The position numbers and the translations under genes are program-made. Shown one piece after another: positions 52,671 through 63,411 of a stretch of DNA of 64,000 nt. The number at the start of each line of letters is the position of its first letter. The first letter of the stretch is position 1. The DNA is from Hyphomonadaceae bacterium (lineage in GTDB: Bacteria > Pseudomonadota > Alphaproteobacteria > Caulobacterales > Hyphomonadaceae): positions 17,172 through 81,171 of the forward strand of contig JAOATF010000008.1 of assembly GCA_030158285.1 (NCBI GenBank), given 5' to 3'. Below the pieces are notes generated by a model. The model saw only the letters and a program-made list of their open reading frames with translations. It searched no databases and was not told the DNA's origin.

Positions 52671-52833
52671 AGCTCCGCCCGCTACGCGGTCGGCCCCTTC
52701 CGGCCCTTCGGGCCACCTTCCCCGCTTCGCGGGGCAGGACCACATACCGCTGGCATTGAGGGGAAGTCCTCCCTCGCCGAAGGCGGGGGAGGTGGCGCGA
52801 AGCGACGGAGGGGGCTGCCTGCGAAGCAGGCGG
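52671..52833 (+). repeat. 163-bp palindromic repeat, copy 1
   Basis: An imperfectly palindromic, hairpin-rich element. Its core is nearly identical to the reverse complement of the element at 53948-54110, while the outer ends of both copies begin with AGCTCCGCCCGCT and end in an AGC-GGCGG run. Internal hairpins include CCCCGC-TTC-GCGGGG. It stands between emrA and the redoxin gene. The whole looks like a dispersed repeat of the small palindromic type. Confidence 0.85.
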
Positions 52834-52869
52834 TGCAGCTACCCGCAACGTGAGTCAGGACAACCCGCC

Positions 52870-53793
52870 TTACCCCTTCTGCCGTTTGTCGAACACCAGG
52901 ATGCAGCCCTCCGGCGCGATATACGCCGGCGTCACCGCATGCCCCGTCAGCATCGCGTCGAGCACGTTGCCGACATATTGCTGGTCGGCCTTGGCGCGCG
53001 CACGGCCATAGGTGACACGGTCATTGAGCGGGCCCTGATAGAGAATCTTCCACGTGCCCGGCTGGATCACCAGCGTCTCCGTCGCGCGCTCCACGCCCAG
53101 CGGCTCGCCCGTGGCCTGGTCCGGCGTGTCTTTCAACACGGGGATCACGGATTTGAAGCTGGCCACCTCGTCGGCGATCATCTTCGGCGTGTCATAGCTG
53201 TTGGAATTCAGCATCAGGAACTGCACGCCCTTGGGTCCATATTTTGCCTGGATGTCCTTGAAGTCCGGCACCAGCTGCTGGCCTATCGGGCAGCCCTTGG
53301 TGTGCATGGTCAGCACAATCGCCTTGGCGTCGGTCAGCTTGTAAAGCTCCCACGCCTTGCCCGTCTGGTCGGTCAGCTTGAAGTTGGCGATCTTGGCGTG
53401 GGGCAGGTCATGGCCCGTCACGGCCGCCGCGGGCAGCACATAACCGCCCCCCTGATCCTTGTTCTCCGGCGCCATCACAGGCGCGGGCGCGGGCGAAACG
53501 GCCGGGGCAGCCGAAGGCGCCATGGCGGCGTGCGCGGCGGGATCGCTGTGATCCATGCCAGCCATCTGCGCCGCATCGGCCGGCGCGGCAGTCGCCGCGG
53601 CTTCACCCTCGGGCTGGGCAGCCTGCGCTGTCTCGGCAGCAGCCGGCACAGCGGCTTCGCTCACGGGCGCTGCCGCCTCTCCGCCCGAACAGGCGGCGAT
53701 GGAGAAGGCGAGGGCGGCGATGGCCGTGCCGGAAAGAATGCGGGAGATCATGGGGATACCGGTCGCCTTGGAAGTCATTGGGGAAGCCGTCAT
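52870..53793 (-). CDS. Redoxin-domain lipoprotein with His/Met-rich linker
   Basis: A protein of about 307 residues. The N-terminus is hydrophobic with a lipobox (SIAACSGG, Cys near residue 35). A low-complexity Ala/Pro/Met linker (about 36-105) contains GMDHSDPAAHAAM. The thioredoxin fold follows with MHTKGCPIGQQLVPDF, which has only one cysteine of the usual pair, and a C-terminal part ending EGCILVFDK, like redoxins fused to cytochromes. The start is unsettled: ATG at 53793 has AGAGGA ten bases upstream, ATG at 53751 gives a shorter signal. It is flanked by the two palindromic repeats. Confidence 0.78.
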   Translation of the reverse strand: MTASPMTSKATGIPMISRILSGTAIAALAFSIAACSGGEAAAPVSEAAVPAAAETAQAAQPEGEAAATAAPADAAQMAGMDHSDPAAHAAMAPSAAPAVSPAPAPVMAPENKDQGGGYVLPAAAVTGHDLPHAKIANFKLTDQTGKAWELYKLTDAKAIVLTMHTKGCPIGQQLVPDFKDIQAKYGPKGVQFLMLNSNSYDTPKMIADEVASFKSVIPVLKDTPDQATGEPLGVERATETLVIQPGTWKILYQGPLNDRVTYGRARAKADQQYVGNVLDAMLTGHAVTPAYIAPEGCILVFDKRQKG

Positions 53794-53947
53794 GGGGGAG
53801 CTGTCCTCTTTGTCTGGTCGTATGTGGGACACGCCGCAATATCCGCCAACGGCCTGACAGCGTCAAACGCCCTGCGCTGCACCACACTGCCTTGTGTTCC
53901 GGGTTGAACGATCGGCCACCCCGCGACCGTCGGCTTTGACCAGGATC

Positions 53948-54110
53948 AGCTCCGCCCGCTTCGCGGTCGGCCCCCTCCGTCGCTTCGCGCCACCTCCCCC
54001 GCCTTCGGCGAGGGAGGACTTCCCCACGATGCCAGCGGTTTGTGGTCCTGCCCCGCGAAGCGGGGAAGGTGGCCCGAAGGGCCGGAAGGGGCTGCCCGCG
54101 CAGCGGGCGG
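53948..54110 (-). repeat. 163-bp palindromic repeat, copy 2 (inverted)
   Basis: Copy 2 of the element at 52671-52833, in opposite orientation. About 125 core bases match the reverse complement of copy 1 with few differences. The two copies are 1.1 kb apart and bracket the redoxin gene. No target-site duplication or open reading frame is evident. Confidence 0.85.
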
Positions 54111-54135
54111 TCTCTCCACCCATCATGCCCATCCC

Positions 54136-54168
54136 AAACGAAAACAGGCGGCCCGGAGGCCGCCTGTT
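54136..54168 (-). terminator. Terminator of the TonB-dependent receptor gene
   Basis: On the minus strand an 11-bp stem (AACAGGCGGCC / GGCCGCCTGTT) with a 4-nt loop is followed by TTCGTTT. It lies 25 bases after the receptor stop codon. Confidence 0.85.
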
Positions 54169-54193
54169 CCCGTCTGTGTCGTGCTCAGAAGGC

Positions 54194-57100
54194 CTAGAAG
54201 GTCTTCTTGATCCCGAGTTCGAAGGTCCGGCCGAGCGGAGAGCCCATGCGCGGATCGTAGCCGAGCTCCTGACGGGACTGCGGCGGGTCTTCGTCCGTGA
54301 TGTTGGAGACCGTCGCCGTGAGGCGCAGGTCTTGCGTCACACGGAACAGGTAGGTGGCGTCGAACGACAGCCAGTCGCCGCTCTCCACACCGTAGAAGGT
54401 CGTGCCGTACGGCGTGGTGCTGCCCGGCAGGAAGCCGCCCGGAGTGATCGGGCCGCGTTCGTCGGTGACGCCGGAGATGTACTGAGCCGCCAGGCGGAAG
54501 TTGTGCTGGTCCAGCGCGTAGTTGATGCTGGCGTTTGCACGCAGTTCCGGCGAGGCGAAGCCGACGACGGCGTAGTTCAGGAAGCCGAGGCGATCGTCAG
54601 CCGGGGCAACCGTGAAGCCATCCAGTTCCGTGGCCGAGTTTTGGTCCTTCGTCACCTTGGTCGCGGTAGCCGCGAGGGTCAGGTCACCCGGGCCGAACGG
54701 CAGGGAGTAGTTGACCTGGATGTCGAAGCCGGCCGTCGCCTGACCCGGTCCGTTACCGAAGTCAGTACGGATCGTGTTCAGCGCGTTGGCTTGCGTCACA
54801 CCCTGAACGCACGGGCCACCGTTGAAGGTGACGCGGCTGATCAGCGGGTGCGAGCAGTCGGCGTAGGCAAGGCCGGAGTTGACGACCGTGCCGGTCGCCA
54901 CGCCCTGCTGGGTCGCGAACGCCATGGCGGAGGTCGGGGCGGCGACGCCCGCAGCCGTCGGGCCATAACGGAACACGCCGTCAGCGATCTGGTTGGCAGT
55001 CGCCAGCAGGCCGAGTTCGTCTTCGGTTTCGATGTTGAAGTAGTCGACGATGATCGTGAGGTCATGGTCAGGGGCGAAGCCCTGCGACTGCCAGATCGCA
55101 CCGACGTTCCAGGCGGTTGCCGTTTCCGGAACCACATCGCTGCGAGTGACGGTCTGCGCGCCCAGCCAGTTGCCGCTTGAGCGGGTGTAGCTGTTCACAC
55201 CGTTGTCGATGTTGCCCGGGATGAGGCCAGCCGGCGGCGCCTGGTAGTTGGTGCCGTAAGAGCCACGCAGCGAGAGCGGACCCGCCACGTCCCATTTGCC
55301 TGAGACCTTGTACACCGTGGCGCCAAGGCCACCCGAGAACTCCTCGCGGCGGACAGCCGCCTGGAAGTTCACATTGTCGAGCAGCGGGATCTGCGCTTCG
55401 CCGAACAGCGAGTACTGCTGCTGGTCAGCATAGTTAGGCGGGTTGGTGCCGAAGAAGACGAACGGGCCGGGCTTGTCCGGCGTGCAGCCCGTATGGTTCG
55501 GGTCTGTCGTTGGCAGCGGGATCTGCGCCTGCGTGTTTGCGCCGGTCGTGAACTGGCTCGGCCAGTCGCACTGCAAGTTGCCGTTGTAGATATTGCTCGG
55601 AACAATTTCGCGGAATTCGAGCTGGCGGGTCTGACCGCCGATCGCCCAACCGATTTCGCCGCCCGGCAGCTGGATGCCCGACATGCCGTTGAAGACGATG
55701 TCGGCCGTGAGGCTCGAGTTGATCGTCTCCGTGGCGCGGTCGTCGAACAGCCACTGCGCAACGTCGGCGCGGTTCTCGAGACCCGAGACATAGCGCGGGT
55801 TGGCGAGGCCGAGCTCCGGCTGCGTCGGGAACGACGAAGCGAAGGGGTTCCAGTAGTAGCAGCCGACCGCAGCGCGGGCGGCGGCGGAGGTGCCGATCGA
55901 ACTGTTCTGCGTGCCGAACTGGTTCGGGTTCTGGTCAGCAACCGAGCAGTTCGGGCCGCCGAAGCCGGCGAGCGCTTCCTGCAGGCGGTAGCCGATGATG
56001 TCCGGCGAGTCCGCGTACGAGATCGACTGGTTGTAGGTCACGGCAAAGTCGTAGCCGATGTCCTTCGCCATGCCGGCCCAGTCGCCCAGCGTGCCCTTGA
56101 TGCCCGACGAGACGCGCCAGATCTGGTTGTCGATCTTGGACGGCACGCCGTAGCCATTGCCTTCGCCCATGAACGGGTTGCCGCCGTGCGCGAACGCACG
56201 ATAGGTCAGCGGCGTCACGCCCTGGGTCGCGGCGCGGGCGCCGGCCGAAAGTGCGCCGGAGGTCACGGCCTGGTTCAGGAAGGCGTCGACATACGGGTTG
56301 GTCGACGGAGCGTAGAACTGGTACGTCGCGCCCGAAGAGCGCGCCGGACCACGGATCACCGGCTGGGCCGGCGAACCAAACACCTGCGGCGACATCACCT
56401 GGCCGTAGGACGCGTCGAAATGGAACTCCATGTTCTCGTTGATCGCCGCGTTCACCTGCGCAAACGCCCGATAAATGTCGTTTTCCTCGACGAGGTTGTA
56501 GTACGAAATATAGTTGTAGGAGCAGGCCGGAACGCCAGCGGCAACGCCGTTGGGGTTGTAGACGCCGTTCACGGCTTCGCACGACGACTGCGTGAAGTCG
56601 CGGACGAGACCGGCGACAGGCGCGCCGAATTCGCCGTTGGCCGTGTTGTCGAGCGCCGAGGCCGGGTAAGCGCCGCGCGGCAGCCACGAAGCAACGTTGG
56701 TCAGGGTCGACCACGGAGCTGGGTTCACGCCGTACTTGCCAGCAGCCCAGTCGCGCTCCTCGGACTCGAGGCGCGAGCGATGCTCGTATTCCGCCGACCA
56801 CATGAAGTTCACGTCGCCGTCGCCGACGCCGCCGAGGATGCTGACGGAGTAGTCGCCGTCGGACCCATCGATCATCTTGTACTGACCGCCGACCTCGAGG
56901 CCGACGAAGTCATCGCGCGTGATGAAGTTGACGACGCCGCCTGTAGCGTCAGCGCCGTAGATCACGGCCGCGCCGTCTTTCAGGATTTCGGTGCGCGACA
57001 GGGCCGCCGAAGGGATGTTGGCGGTGTTCTGGCTCATGCGACGGCCGTTCAGCAGGACAAGGGTCTTGTCCGCGCCGAGGCCACGCAGGTTGTAGTTGAC

Positions 57101-57412
57101 CGAGCCGGTCAGCTGCGCGCCGGAGAAGTAGTAGGCTTCACCGGTCGTCGGACCGGAAATCGTCAGGTTCTTCGCGAATTCGAGAGCCGTCGGAGCGCCT
57201 TGTTCTTCGAGTTCTTCCTGAGAGAAGACCTCAACCGGCAGAGCGGCGTCTTCAGGCGTGCCCTGAATGAACGAGCCCGTGACGACGACGCGTGCACTGT
57301 CGTCCTCTTTCTTTGCCGGTGGTGTGACCGTGTCTTGCGCCCAGGCAGGAAGTGCTCCTGCCAAGCCAAGGATAAGCGCAGCGCTGGACGCGCCGCGGAG
57401 CGTAAACTTCAT
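54194..57412 (-). CDS. TonB-dependent receptor
   Basis: A 1072-residue outer-membrane importer. The signal peptide ends near PAWAQ. A TonB-box-like segment is followed by the plug (VVVTGSFIQG, EILKDGAAVIYGADATGGVVNFIT) and a long 22-strand barrel that ends in GRTFELGIKKTF with a terminal phenylalanine. Length and composition are typical of Caulobacterales receptors for carbohydrates or other larger substrates. It diverges from the glycerol ABC operon across a 476-base region, so joint control is possible. The substrate cannot be told from sequence. GGGGAGG precedes the ATG at 57412. Confidence 0.93.
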   Translation of the reverse strand: MKFTLRGASSAALILGLAGALPAWAQDTVTPPAKKEDDSARVVVTGSFIQGTPEDAALPVEVFSQEELEEQGAPTALEFAKNLTISGPTTGEAYYFSGAQLTGSVNYNLRGLGADKTLVLLNGRRMSQNTANIPSAALSRTEILKDGAAVIYGADATGGVVNFITRDDFVGLEVGGQYKMIDGSDGDYSVSILGGVGDGDVNFMWSAEYEHRSRLESEERDWAAGKYGVNPAPWSTLTNVASWLPRGAYPASALDNTANGEFGAPVAGLVRDFTQSSCEAVNGVYNPNGVAAGVPACSYNYISYYNLVEENDIYRAFAQVNAAINENMEFHFDASYGQVMSPQVFGSPAQPVIRGPARSSGATYQFYAPSTNPYVDAFLNQAVTSGALSAGARAATQGVTPLTYRAFAHGGNPFMGEGNGYGVPSKIDNQIWRVSSGIKGTLGDWAGMAKDIGYDFAVTYNQSISYADSPDIIGYRLQEALAGFGGPNCSVADQNPNQFGTQNSSIGTSAAARAAVGCYYWNPFASSFPTQPELGLANPRYVSGLENRADVAQWLFDDRATETINSSLTADIVFNGMSGIQLPGGEIGWAIGGQTRQLEFREIVPSNIYNGNLQCDWPSQFTTGANTQAQIPLPTTDPNHTGCTPDKPGPFVFFGTNPPNYADQQQYSLFGEAQIPLLDNVNFQAAVRREEFSGGLGATVYKVSGKWDVAGPLSLRGSYGTNYQAPPAGLIPGNIDNGVNSYTRSSGNWLGAQTVTRSDVVPETATAWNVGAIWQSQGFAPDHDLTIIVDYFNIETEDELGLLATANQIADGVFRYGPTAAGVAAPTSAMAFATQQGVATGTVVNSGLAYADCSHPLISRVTFNGGPCVQGVTQANALNTIRTDFGNGPGQATAGFDIQVNYSLPFGPGDLTLAATATKVTKDQNSATELDGFTVAPADDRLGFLNYAVVGFASPELRANASINYALDQHNFRLAAQYISGVTDERGPITPGGFLPGSTTPYGTTFYGVESGDWLSFDATYLFRVTQDLRLTATVSNITDEDPPQSRQELGYDPRMGSPLGRTFELGIKKTF

Positions 57413-57888
57413 AGCTGTAACCTCCCCGTATTGAGTCTGTTGGCGACTCTTGCGGTCACTGTTGACTGCATCGAAACGTGGCGTCAACCGAACGACTCGA
57501 CCCCGCAGACAGAATCTCAAGGCCCGTGAAGGCAAATACTCCTCAGTATCCTGGACGTGCCTTGCGATCCGCCGAGACCGCCTCTAACGGCATGCCGTTA
57601 CGTCATTAAAGAGTTTGATCACATCGCAATCGCGGCATCGCCATCACGCACATCACGCGTTGCGCGAAAGTCGCATGGCGCTTCATTCATCTCGATGCCG
57701 ACTTTCATGTGTCGGTGATCGACGCCACCGCATTGGCGGTCCGATCAGCCTGTCAATGTCAGGTAGTTGCCTTCGCTAACTGCTCACAAACTGTGTGCGA
57801 CGCAGCATCGACTCCCGCATGAAGTTTGACGCGGCGCAGGATCACAGCATTACTCCACCTCCAAACGGGCTGTGATGGAACTTCGCGT
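57413..57888. other. 476-bp divergent regulatory region between TonB receptor and glpS
   Basis: No credible gene is present. It should contain both promoters. Features seen are a perfect 16-bp palindrome at 57585-57600, several short inverted repeats such as CGACTTTCATGTGTCG near 57700 and an AT-richer stretch around 57600-57660. An in-frame extension of glpS to 57826 looks non-coding. Confidence 0.6.
57585..57600. promoter_or_regulatory. Perfect 16-bp palindrome, candidate operator
   Basis: TAACGGCATGCCGTTA is fully self-complementary. It lies about 170 bases upstream of the receptor start and 290 bases upstream of glpS. Its size and symmetry suit a dimeric regulator, but no regulator gene is in the window. 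Confidence 0.5.
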
Positions 57889-58920
<1,032 letters not shown>

Positions 58921-58923
58921 ACC

Positions 58924-60021
58924 ATGGCGCGCATCGATCTCGACAACGTCCGCCACGCTTACGGCCCCAGCCCGCAGTCTGATGAGGACTACGCCCTGCG
59001 CCGCGTGAACCACACGTTTGACGATGGCGGCGCCTACGCGCTGCTCGGTCCATCGGGCTGCGGCAAGACCTCGCTGCTCAACATCATCTCCGGCCTCGTC
59101 AGTCCCAGCGAAGGCCGCGTGCTGGTGAATGGCGAAGACGTCACCGGCTTGCCCACGGAGAAGCGCAACATCGCGCAGGTGTTCCAGTTCCCCGTCGTCT
59201 ATGACTCGATGACGGTCCGCGAGAACCTCGCTTTCCCGCTCCGCAATCGTCGCGTGAAATCCGCCGAGATCCGCGAGCGTGTGAACCAGGTGCTCGAAAT
59301 CGTCGGCCTCACCGCGCTGGCCGATCGCCGCGCACGCGGCCTCACCGCGGACGAGAAACAGAAGATCTCCCTCGGCCGCGGCCTCGTCCGCCCCGATGTC
59401 AGCGCCATCCTGTTCGACGAACCGCTCACCGTCGTCGACCCGCAGATGAAATGGCAACTCCGCGCCAGCCTCCGCGAGGTCCACCGCCGCAGCCGCGCGA
59501 CAATGATATACGTCACCCACGACCAGACCGAAGCGCTCACCTTCGCCGACAAGGTCGTCGTCATGCACGCCGGCGAGATCGTGCAGGTCGGCACGCCCGC
59601 CGAACTGTTCGCGCAGCCGAAGCACACGTTTGTGGGCTATTTCATTGGCTCTCCGGGCATGAATGTGATGCCGGTCACGCTCGATGGCGTCAGCGCCCGC
59701 ATCGGCGGCCACGCCGTTGCGCCCGCCGCCGCGCCGCAAGCTGCAGCCACGTCAAAACTCGAACTCGGCGTCCGCCCGGAATTCGTGAAGCTCTCGGCCT
59801 CTGGCATCCCGGCGCAGATCATTCGTGTGGAAGATGCCGGTCGCTACCGCGTCGCCCACCTCACTATGGCGGGCCACCCCGTCGCGGCCATGCTGCGGGA
59901 GGGGGAGGATGTACCCGCCGATCCGCATGTCAGCTTCGATCCTGCCGGCGTGCATCTCTATGCCGACAGCTGGCGCGTCGACGTTGCTGGCCAAGCTGCC
60001 GCCGGAAAGGTTGCCCAATGA
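58924..60021 (+). CDS. glpT: Glycerol ABC transporter ATP-binding protein GlpT
   Basis: A 365-residue ABC ATPase three bases after glpS. Walker A is canonical (LLGPSGCGKTSLLN), the Walker B is AILFDEPLTVVDP, and the signature region reads GLTADEKQKISLGRG, missing the LSGGQ pattern as is usual for GlpT. A TOBE-like domain is C-terminal. GlpS (good signature) and GlpT (good Walker A) thus complement each other. Its stop overlaps the start of glpP. Confidence 0.88.
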   Translation: MARIDLDNVRHAYGPSPQSDEDYALRRVNHTFDDGGAYALLGPSGCGKTSLLNIISGLVSPSEGRVLVNGEDVTGLPTEKRNIAQVFQFPVVYDSMTVRENLAFPLRNRRVKSAEIRERVNQVLEIVGLTALADRRARGLTADEKQKISLGRGLVRPDVSAILFDEPLTVVDPQMKWQLRASLREVHRRSRATMIYVTHDQTEALTFADKVVVMHAGEIVQVGTPAELFAQPKHTFVGYFIGSPGMNVMPVTLDGVSARIGGHAVAPAAAPQAAATSKLELGVRPEFVKLSASGIPAQIIRVEDAGRYRVAHLTMAGHPVAAMLREGEDVPADPHVSFDPAGVHLYADSWRVDVAGQAAAGKVAQ

Positions 60022-60871
60022 AGCCGGTCAACCAGAGAGCCTGGTTCCTCGTTGCGCCCGTGCTGCTGCTCGTGGCGTTCACCGCGATCATCCCGCTGAT
60101 GACGGTGGTGAACTACTCCGTCCAGTATGTCGGCATGAACACGCAGTTCCACTGGGTCGGCGACCTGTGGTTTCGCGAAGTGCTGGCGAGCGAGAAGTTC
60201 TGGAATGCGCTGTGGCGTAACCTCGTCTTCTCCGGGATCATCCTGATGATCCAGATCCCGCTCGGCGTGCTGATCGCGCTCAACATGCCGCGCAAGGGAT
60301 GGGGCGTGCCGGTGTGCCTCGTCGTTATGGCGCTGCCGCTGCTGATCCCATGGTATGTCGTCGGCATGATCTGGCAGATGTTCGGCCGCGTCGACATCGG
60401 CCTGTTCGGCGTGATGCTGCGCGACTTCGGCTACAACTACGAAAACGATCCCATCGATGCGTGGTTCACGCTGGTGCTTATGGATACGTGGCACTGGACC
60501 AGCCTCGTCGCGCTGCTCGCCTATGCCGGCCTCGTCTCGATCCCGGACGCCTATTATCAGGCCGCCCGCATCGACGGCGCGTCGCGCTGGCAGGTGTTCC
60601 GCCATATCCAGCTGCCCAAGATGGCGCGCGTGCTCACCATCGCCGTGCTGCTGCGCTTCATGGACTCATTCATGATCTTCACAGAACCCTTCGCGGTCAT
60701 CGCGGGCGGCGATCCCGTCTTCCTTTCCACCGAGCTGAAGCAGACGGTGGAGCTGGGCCAGAAGGCAGCGATGTCGTTGATCTACTTCCTGATCATCCTG
60801 CTCATGAGCTGGGTCTTCTACACGGTCATGACCCGCGACGACGGCGAACCCCGGCAACGGGGAGGCGCATC

Positions 60872-60875
<4 letters not shown>
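60018..60875 (+). CDS. glpP: Glycerol ABC transporter permease GlpP
   Basis: A 285-residue inner-membrane permease with six helices and the ABC-permease EAA loop in YYQAARIDGASRWQVFRHIQLP. The N-terminus is AWFLVAPVLLLVAFTAIIPL. Start and stop overlap both neighbours (ATGA at the glpT end, GTGA at the glpQ end), showing tight translational coupling. Confidence 0.9.
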
Positions 60876-61678
<803 letters not shown>

Positions 61679-61736
61679 TTCCGGGCGCTTTATGCTATCA
61701 GGAAGTCGCGCCAATCGCGGCGAATGGAACAGTCTG

Positions 61737-62084
61737 ATGGCTGATACCAGCGTGAATACGGCAGTTGAGGTGGGGGACCTCTATCTGATGGCGAACGTGC
61801 ATCCACGCCGCAGCGGCTTGCCATTCGTCGTCTACATCTCGGAGAAGCAGGGCCAGCACGACGTCCGCGTAAAGGTAGGCGATGGCGTGCGCGCGCCTCC
61901 CTTCGTAGCGTCTGTGAGTGTGCGCCCGGAGATCGAAGTTGTCGCGGGAAGTTTGTCAGCCGGCGATCTAGCGCTCGTCCGCCAATGGATTGAGCTGAAC
62001 CGCGATGTGATCATCGGTTACTGGGATCGCACGATCGAAGACACGGCAGACGCGCTGGGCCAACTCAAACCGATCGCGTCCTAG
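61737..62084 (+). CDS. Hypothetical protein, 115 residues, inside the glp operon
   Basis: A 115-residue soluble protein. It has a beta-rich first half (VGDLYLMANVHPRRSGLPFVV) and a helical end (DLALVRQWIELNRDVIIGYW). The W-I-x-x-N-x6-YW pattern recalls DUF4160-like small proteins, but the call is weak. It sits between glpQ and the YjbR-like gene. Nothing links it to glycerol uptake. Confidence 0.7.
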   Translation: MADTSVNTAVEVGDLYLMANVHPRRSGLPFVVYISEKQGQHDVRVKVGDGVRAPPFVASVSVRPEIEVVAGSLSAGDLALVRQWIELNRDVIIGYWDRTIEDTADALGQLKPIAS

Positions 62085-62092
62085 CGCCGGGC

Positions 62093-62434
62093 ATGGCCAC
62101 GCTCGCTGACGTCCGCAAAGTCGCGCTCGCCCTCCCGGGCGCGGTCGAGCTGAACGACCATGGCGGCAACTGGTTCAACGTCGGCACGAAGACGTTCGTG
62201 GTCTACGGTTTTCCCAGCGCCCGCTGGATCTTCAAACTCCCCAAGCCGCGTCAGGAACTCCTCTTCGAAGCCAACCCGGATGTCTTCCAGCCCTACCGCG
62301 CCGGCACCATGCGCTGGGCCTATGTCGATGTCGCCGCCCTGACGCCTGCAGAGATCGCCAGCCTCGTCACCGACGCATGGACCGAGGTTGCGCCCAAGAA
62401 GGCGGTGAAGGCGCACCTGCAGCAAGGCCGGTAA
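62093..62434 (+). CDS. MmcQ/YjbR family protein
   Basis: A 113-residue protein with the CyaY-like fold of the YjbR family. Recognisable parts are DVRKVALALPGAVELNDHGG, FVVYGFPSARWIFKLP and the final AEIASLVTDAWTEVAPKKAVKA. Members may bind DNA, but no role is settled. It starts eight bases after the preceding gene. Confidence 0.85.
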   Translation: MATLADVRKVALALPGAVELNDHGGNWFNVGTKTFVVYGFPSARWIFKLPKPRQELLFEANPDVFQPYRAGTMRWAYVDVAALTPAEIASLVTDAWTEVAPKKAVKAHLQQGR

Positions 62435-62571
62435 GTCCCGGGTTCCACCCCCCCTCTGTGACTCTCCCGCAAATCTGCTATCCTCCCCGGGTCAAACGCC
62501 CCGATACGGCACAGAGGGCGCAGGGCAGATACGAGTAGAAACGCGATAAAAATCAGAGCCAGGAGAAAAAC

Positions 62572-62832
62572 ATGGCCAGATATGGTTACACCCCTCCCGA
62601 AGCCACCAATGCCCGCAAGGAAGCCCAGGGCCGCCAGATGACGCTCGTCGGCGCCGTCCTCGTCGGTTTCGGCGGCATCGGCATCCTCCTTTCGACTGTC
62701 CTCAAGGCCGTGTGGCTGGGCATCCTCGGCGGTCCCATCGGCGGCCTGTCGTGGCTTGCCCTGCTGGTCGGCGCCGGCGTGTTCTGGTGGGGCTTCACCA
62801 CCATCCGCGACGCCCGCGCCCAGCGTCACTGA
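62572..62832 (+). CDS. Small two-helix membrane protein
   Basis: An 86-residue protein with a short soluble N-terminus (GYTPPEATNARKEAQG) and two hydrophobic helices (MTLVGAVLVGFGGIGILL, WLALLVGAGVFWWGFTTI). The start at 62572 follows GGAG. It is five bases upstream of the next small membrane gene. No family recognised. Confidence 0.7.
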   Translation: MARYGYTPPEATNARKEAQGRQMTLVGAVLVGFGGIGILLSTVLKAVWLGILGGPIGGLSWLALLVGAGVFWWGFTTIRDARAQRH

Positions 62833-62837
62833 CCCGA

Positions 62838-63077
62838 ATGACGGCTGAGCCCGCTGCTGAAACCGAACGCCTGAAAAAAGGCCAGCGCCAGTTCATGACT
62901 GGTCTGGCCCTCGTCATGTTCGGCATGATCTTCGGCGGCGGGCTCGCCATGGTCTTCTACTTCCTGAACCAGCGCACAGGCGCGATCATCTGCGCCGCGA
63001 CAGGTGTCGCCGTGATGGGCGCCGGCATCGTCATGCAGGCTGCCGCCGCCAAGGCGCTGCGGAGCAAGCCGCAATGA
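62838..63077 (+). CDS. Small two-helix membrane protein
   Basis: A 79-residue protein with two helices (FMTGLALVMFGMIFGGGLAMVFYFL and IICAATGVAVMGAGIVMQ). Its stop overlaps the glpU start (ATGA), so it is translated together with the transporter. No family recognised. Confidence 0.68.
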   Translation: MTAEPAAETERLKKGQRQFMTGLALVMFGMIFGGGLAMVFYFLNQRTGAIICAATGVAVMGAGIVMQAAAAKALRSKPQ

Positions 63078-63361
63078 CCTTCGCCTGGATGGGATGGACG
63101 CTGCCGACCGCGCTGTTCTTCGGCTTCATCGCGCTGGCGTTGCTGACCCTCGGCATCCTCGCAAAGCTGGCGCCCAACAACGAACCCCGCGTCGGCATCC
63201 TCCGCGTCGCCACCCAGCGCGGCGACCGCTTCTTCCTCAGCCTGCTCGGCGCCGCCTTCATCCACCTCGCCTGGATCGGCCTTGCCCCCAAGGATCTCTC
63301 CCTCTGGTTTGCTACCCTTGCGTCAGTGGTTTACGCTGCGCTCGTTTTCCGGTTTGCTTGA
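63074..63361 (+). CDS. glpU: GlpU-like small membrane protein (DUF2160)
   Basis: A 95-residue integral membrane protein of DUF2160, found in Rhizobiales glycerol ABC operons between the permease and binding-protein genes. The hallmark segments are FAWMGWTLPTALFFGF, RVATQRGDRFFLSLLGAAFIHLAW and VYAALVFRFA. Its role is unknown, but it is a specific marker of the glp operon. It is followed by glpV. Confidence 0.9.
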   Translation: MTFAWMGWTLPTALFFGFIALALLTLGILAKLAPNNEPRVGILRVATQRGDRFFLSLLGAAFIHLAWIGLAPKDLSLWFATLASVVYAALVFRFA

Positions 63362-63411
63362 AGCCGAAATGACGAATCCGGCGCCGTGAGAGCGTCGGCA
63401 GGGAGGACTTG

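Noticed and set aside
52656-52853. Short peptide frame across the palindromic repeat (GPPSPLRGAGPHTAG type)
   Set aside because: The peptide results from translating the repeat; the same words occur in copy 2, so it is not a gene.
52671-54110. Composite transposon around the redoxin gene
   Set aside because: The flanking repeats are short, palindromic and have no transposase frame or target-site duplications; they look like dispersed non-autonomous repeats.
55493-57529. A 678-residue plus-strand open frame over the TonB receptor gene
   Set aside because: Antisense shadow of the receptor; Arg/Val/Gly-rich with no domain.
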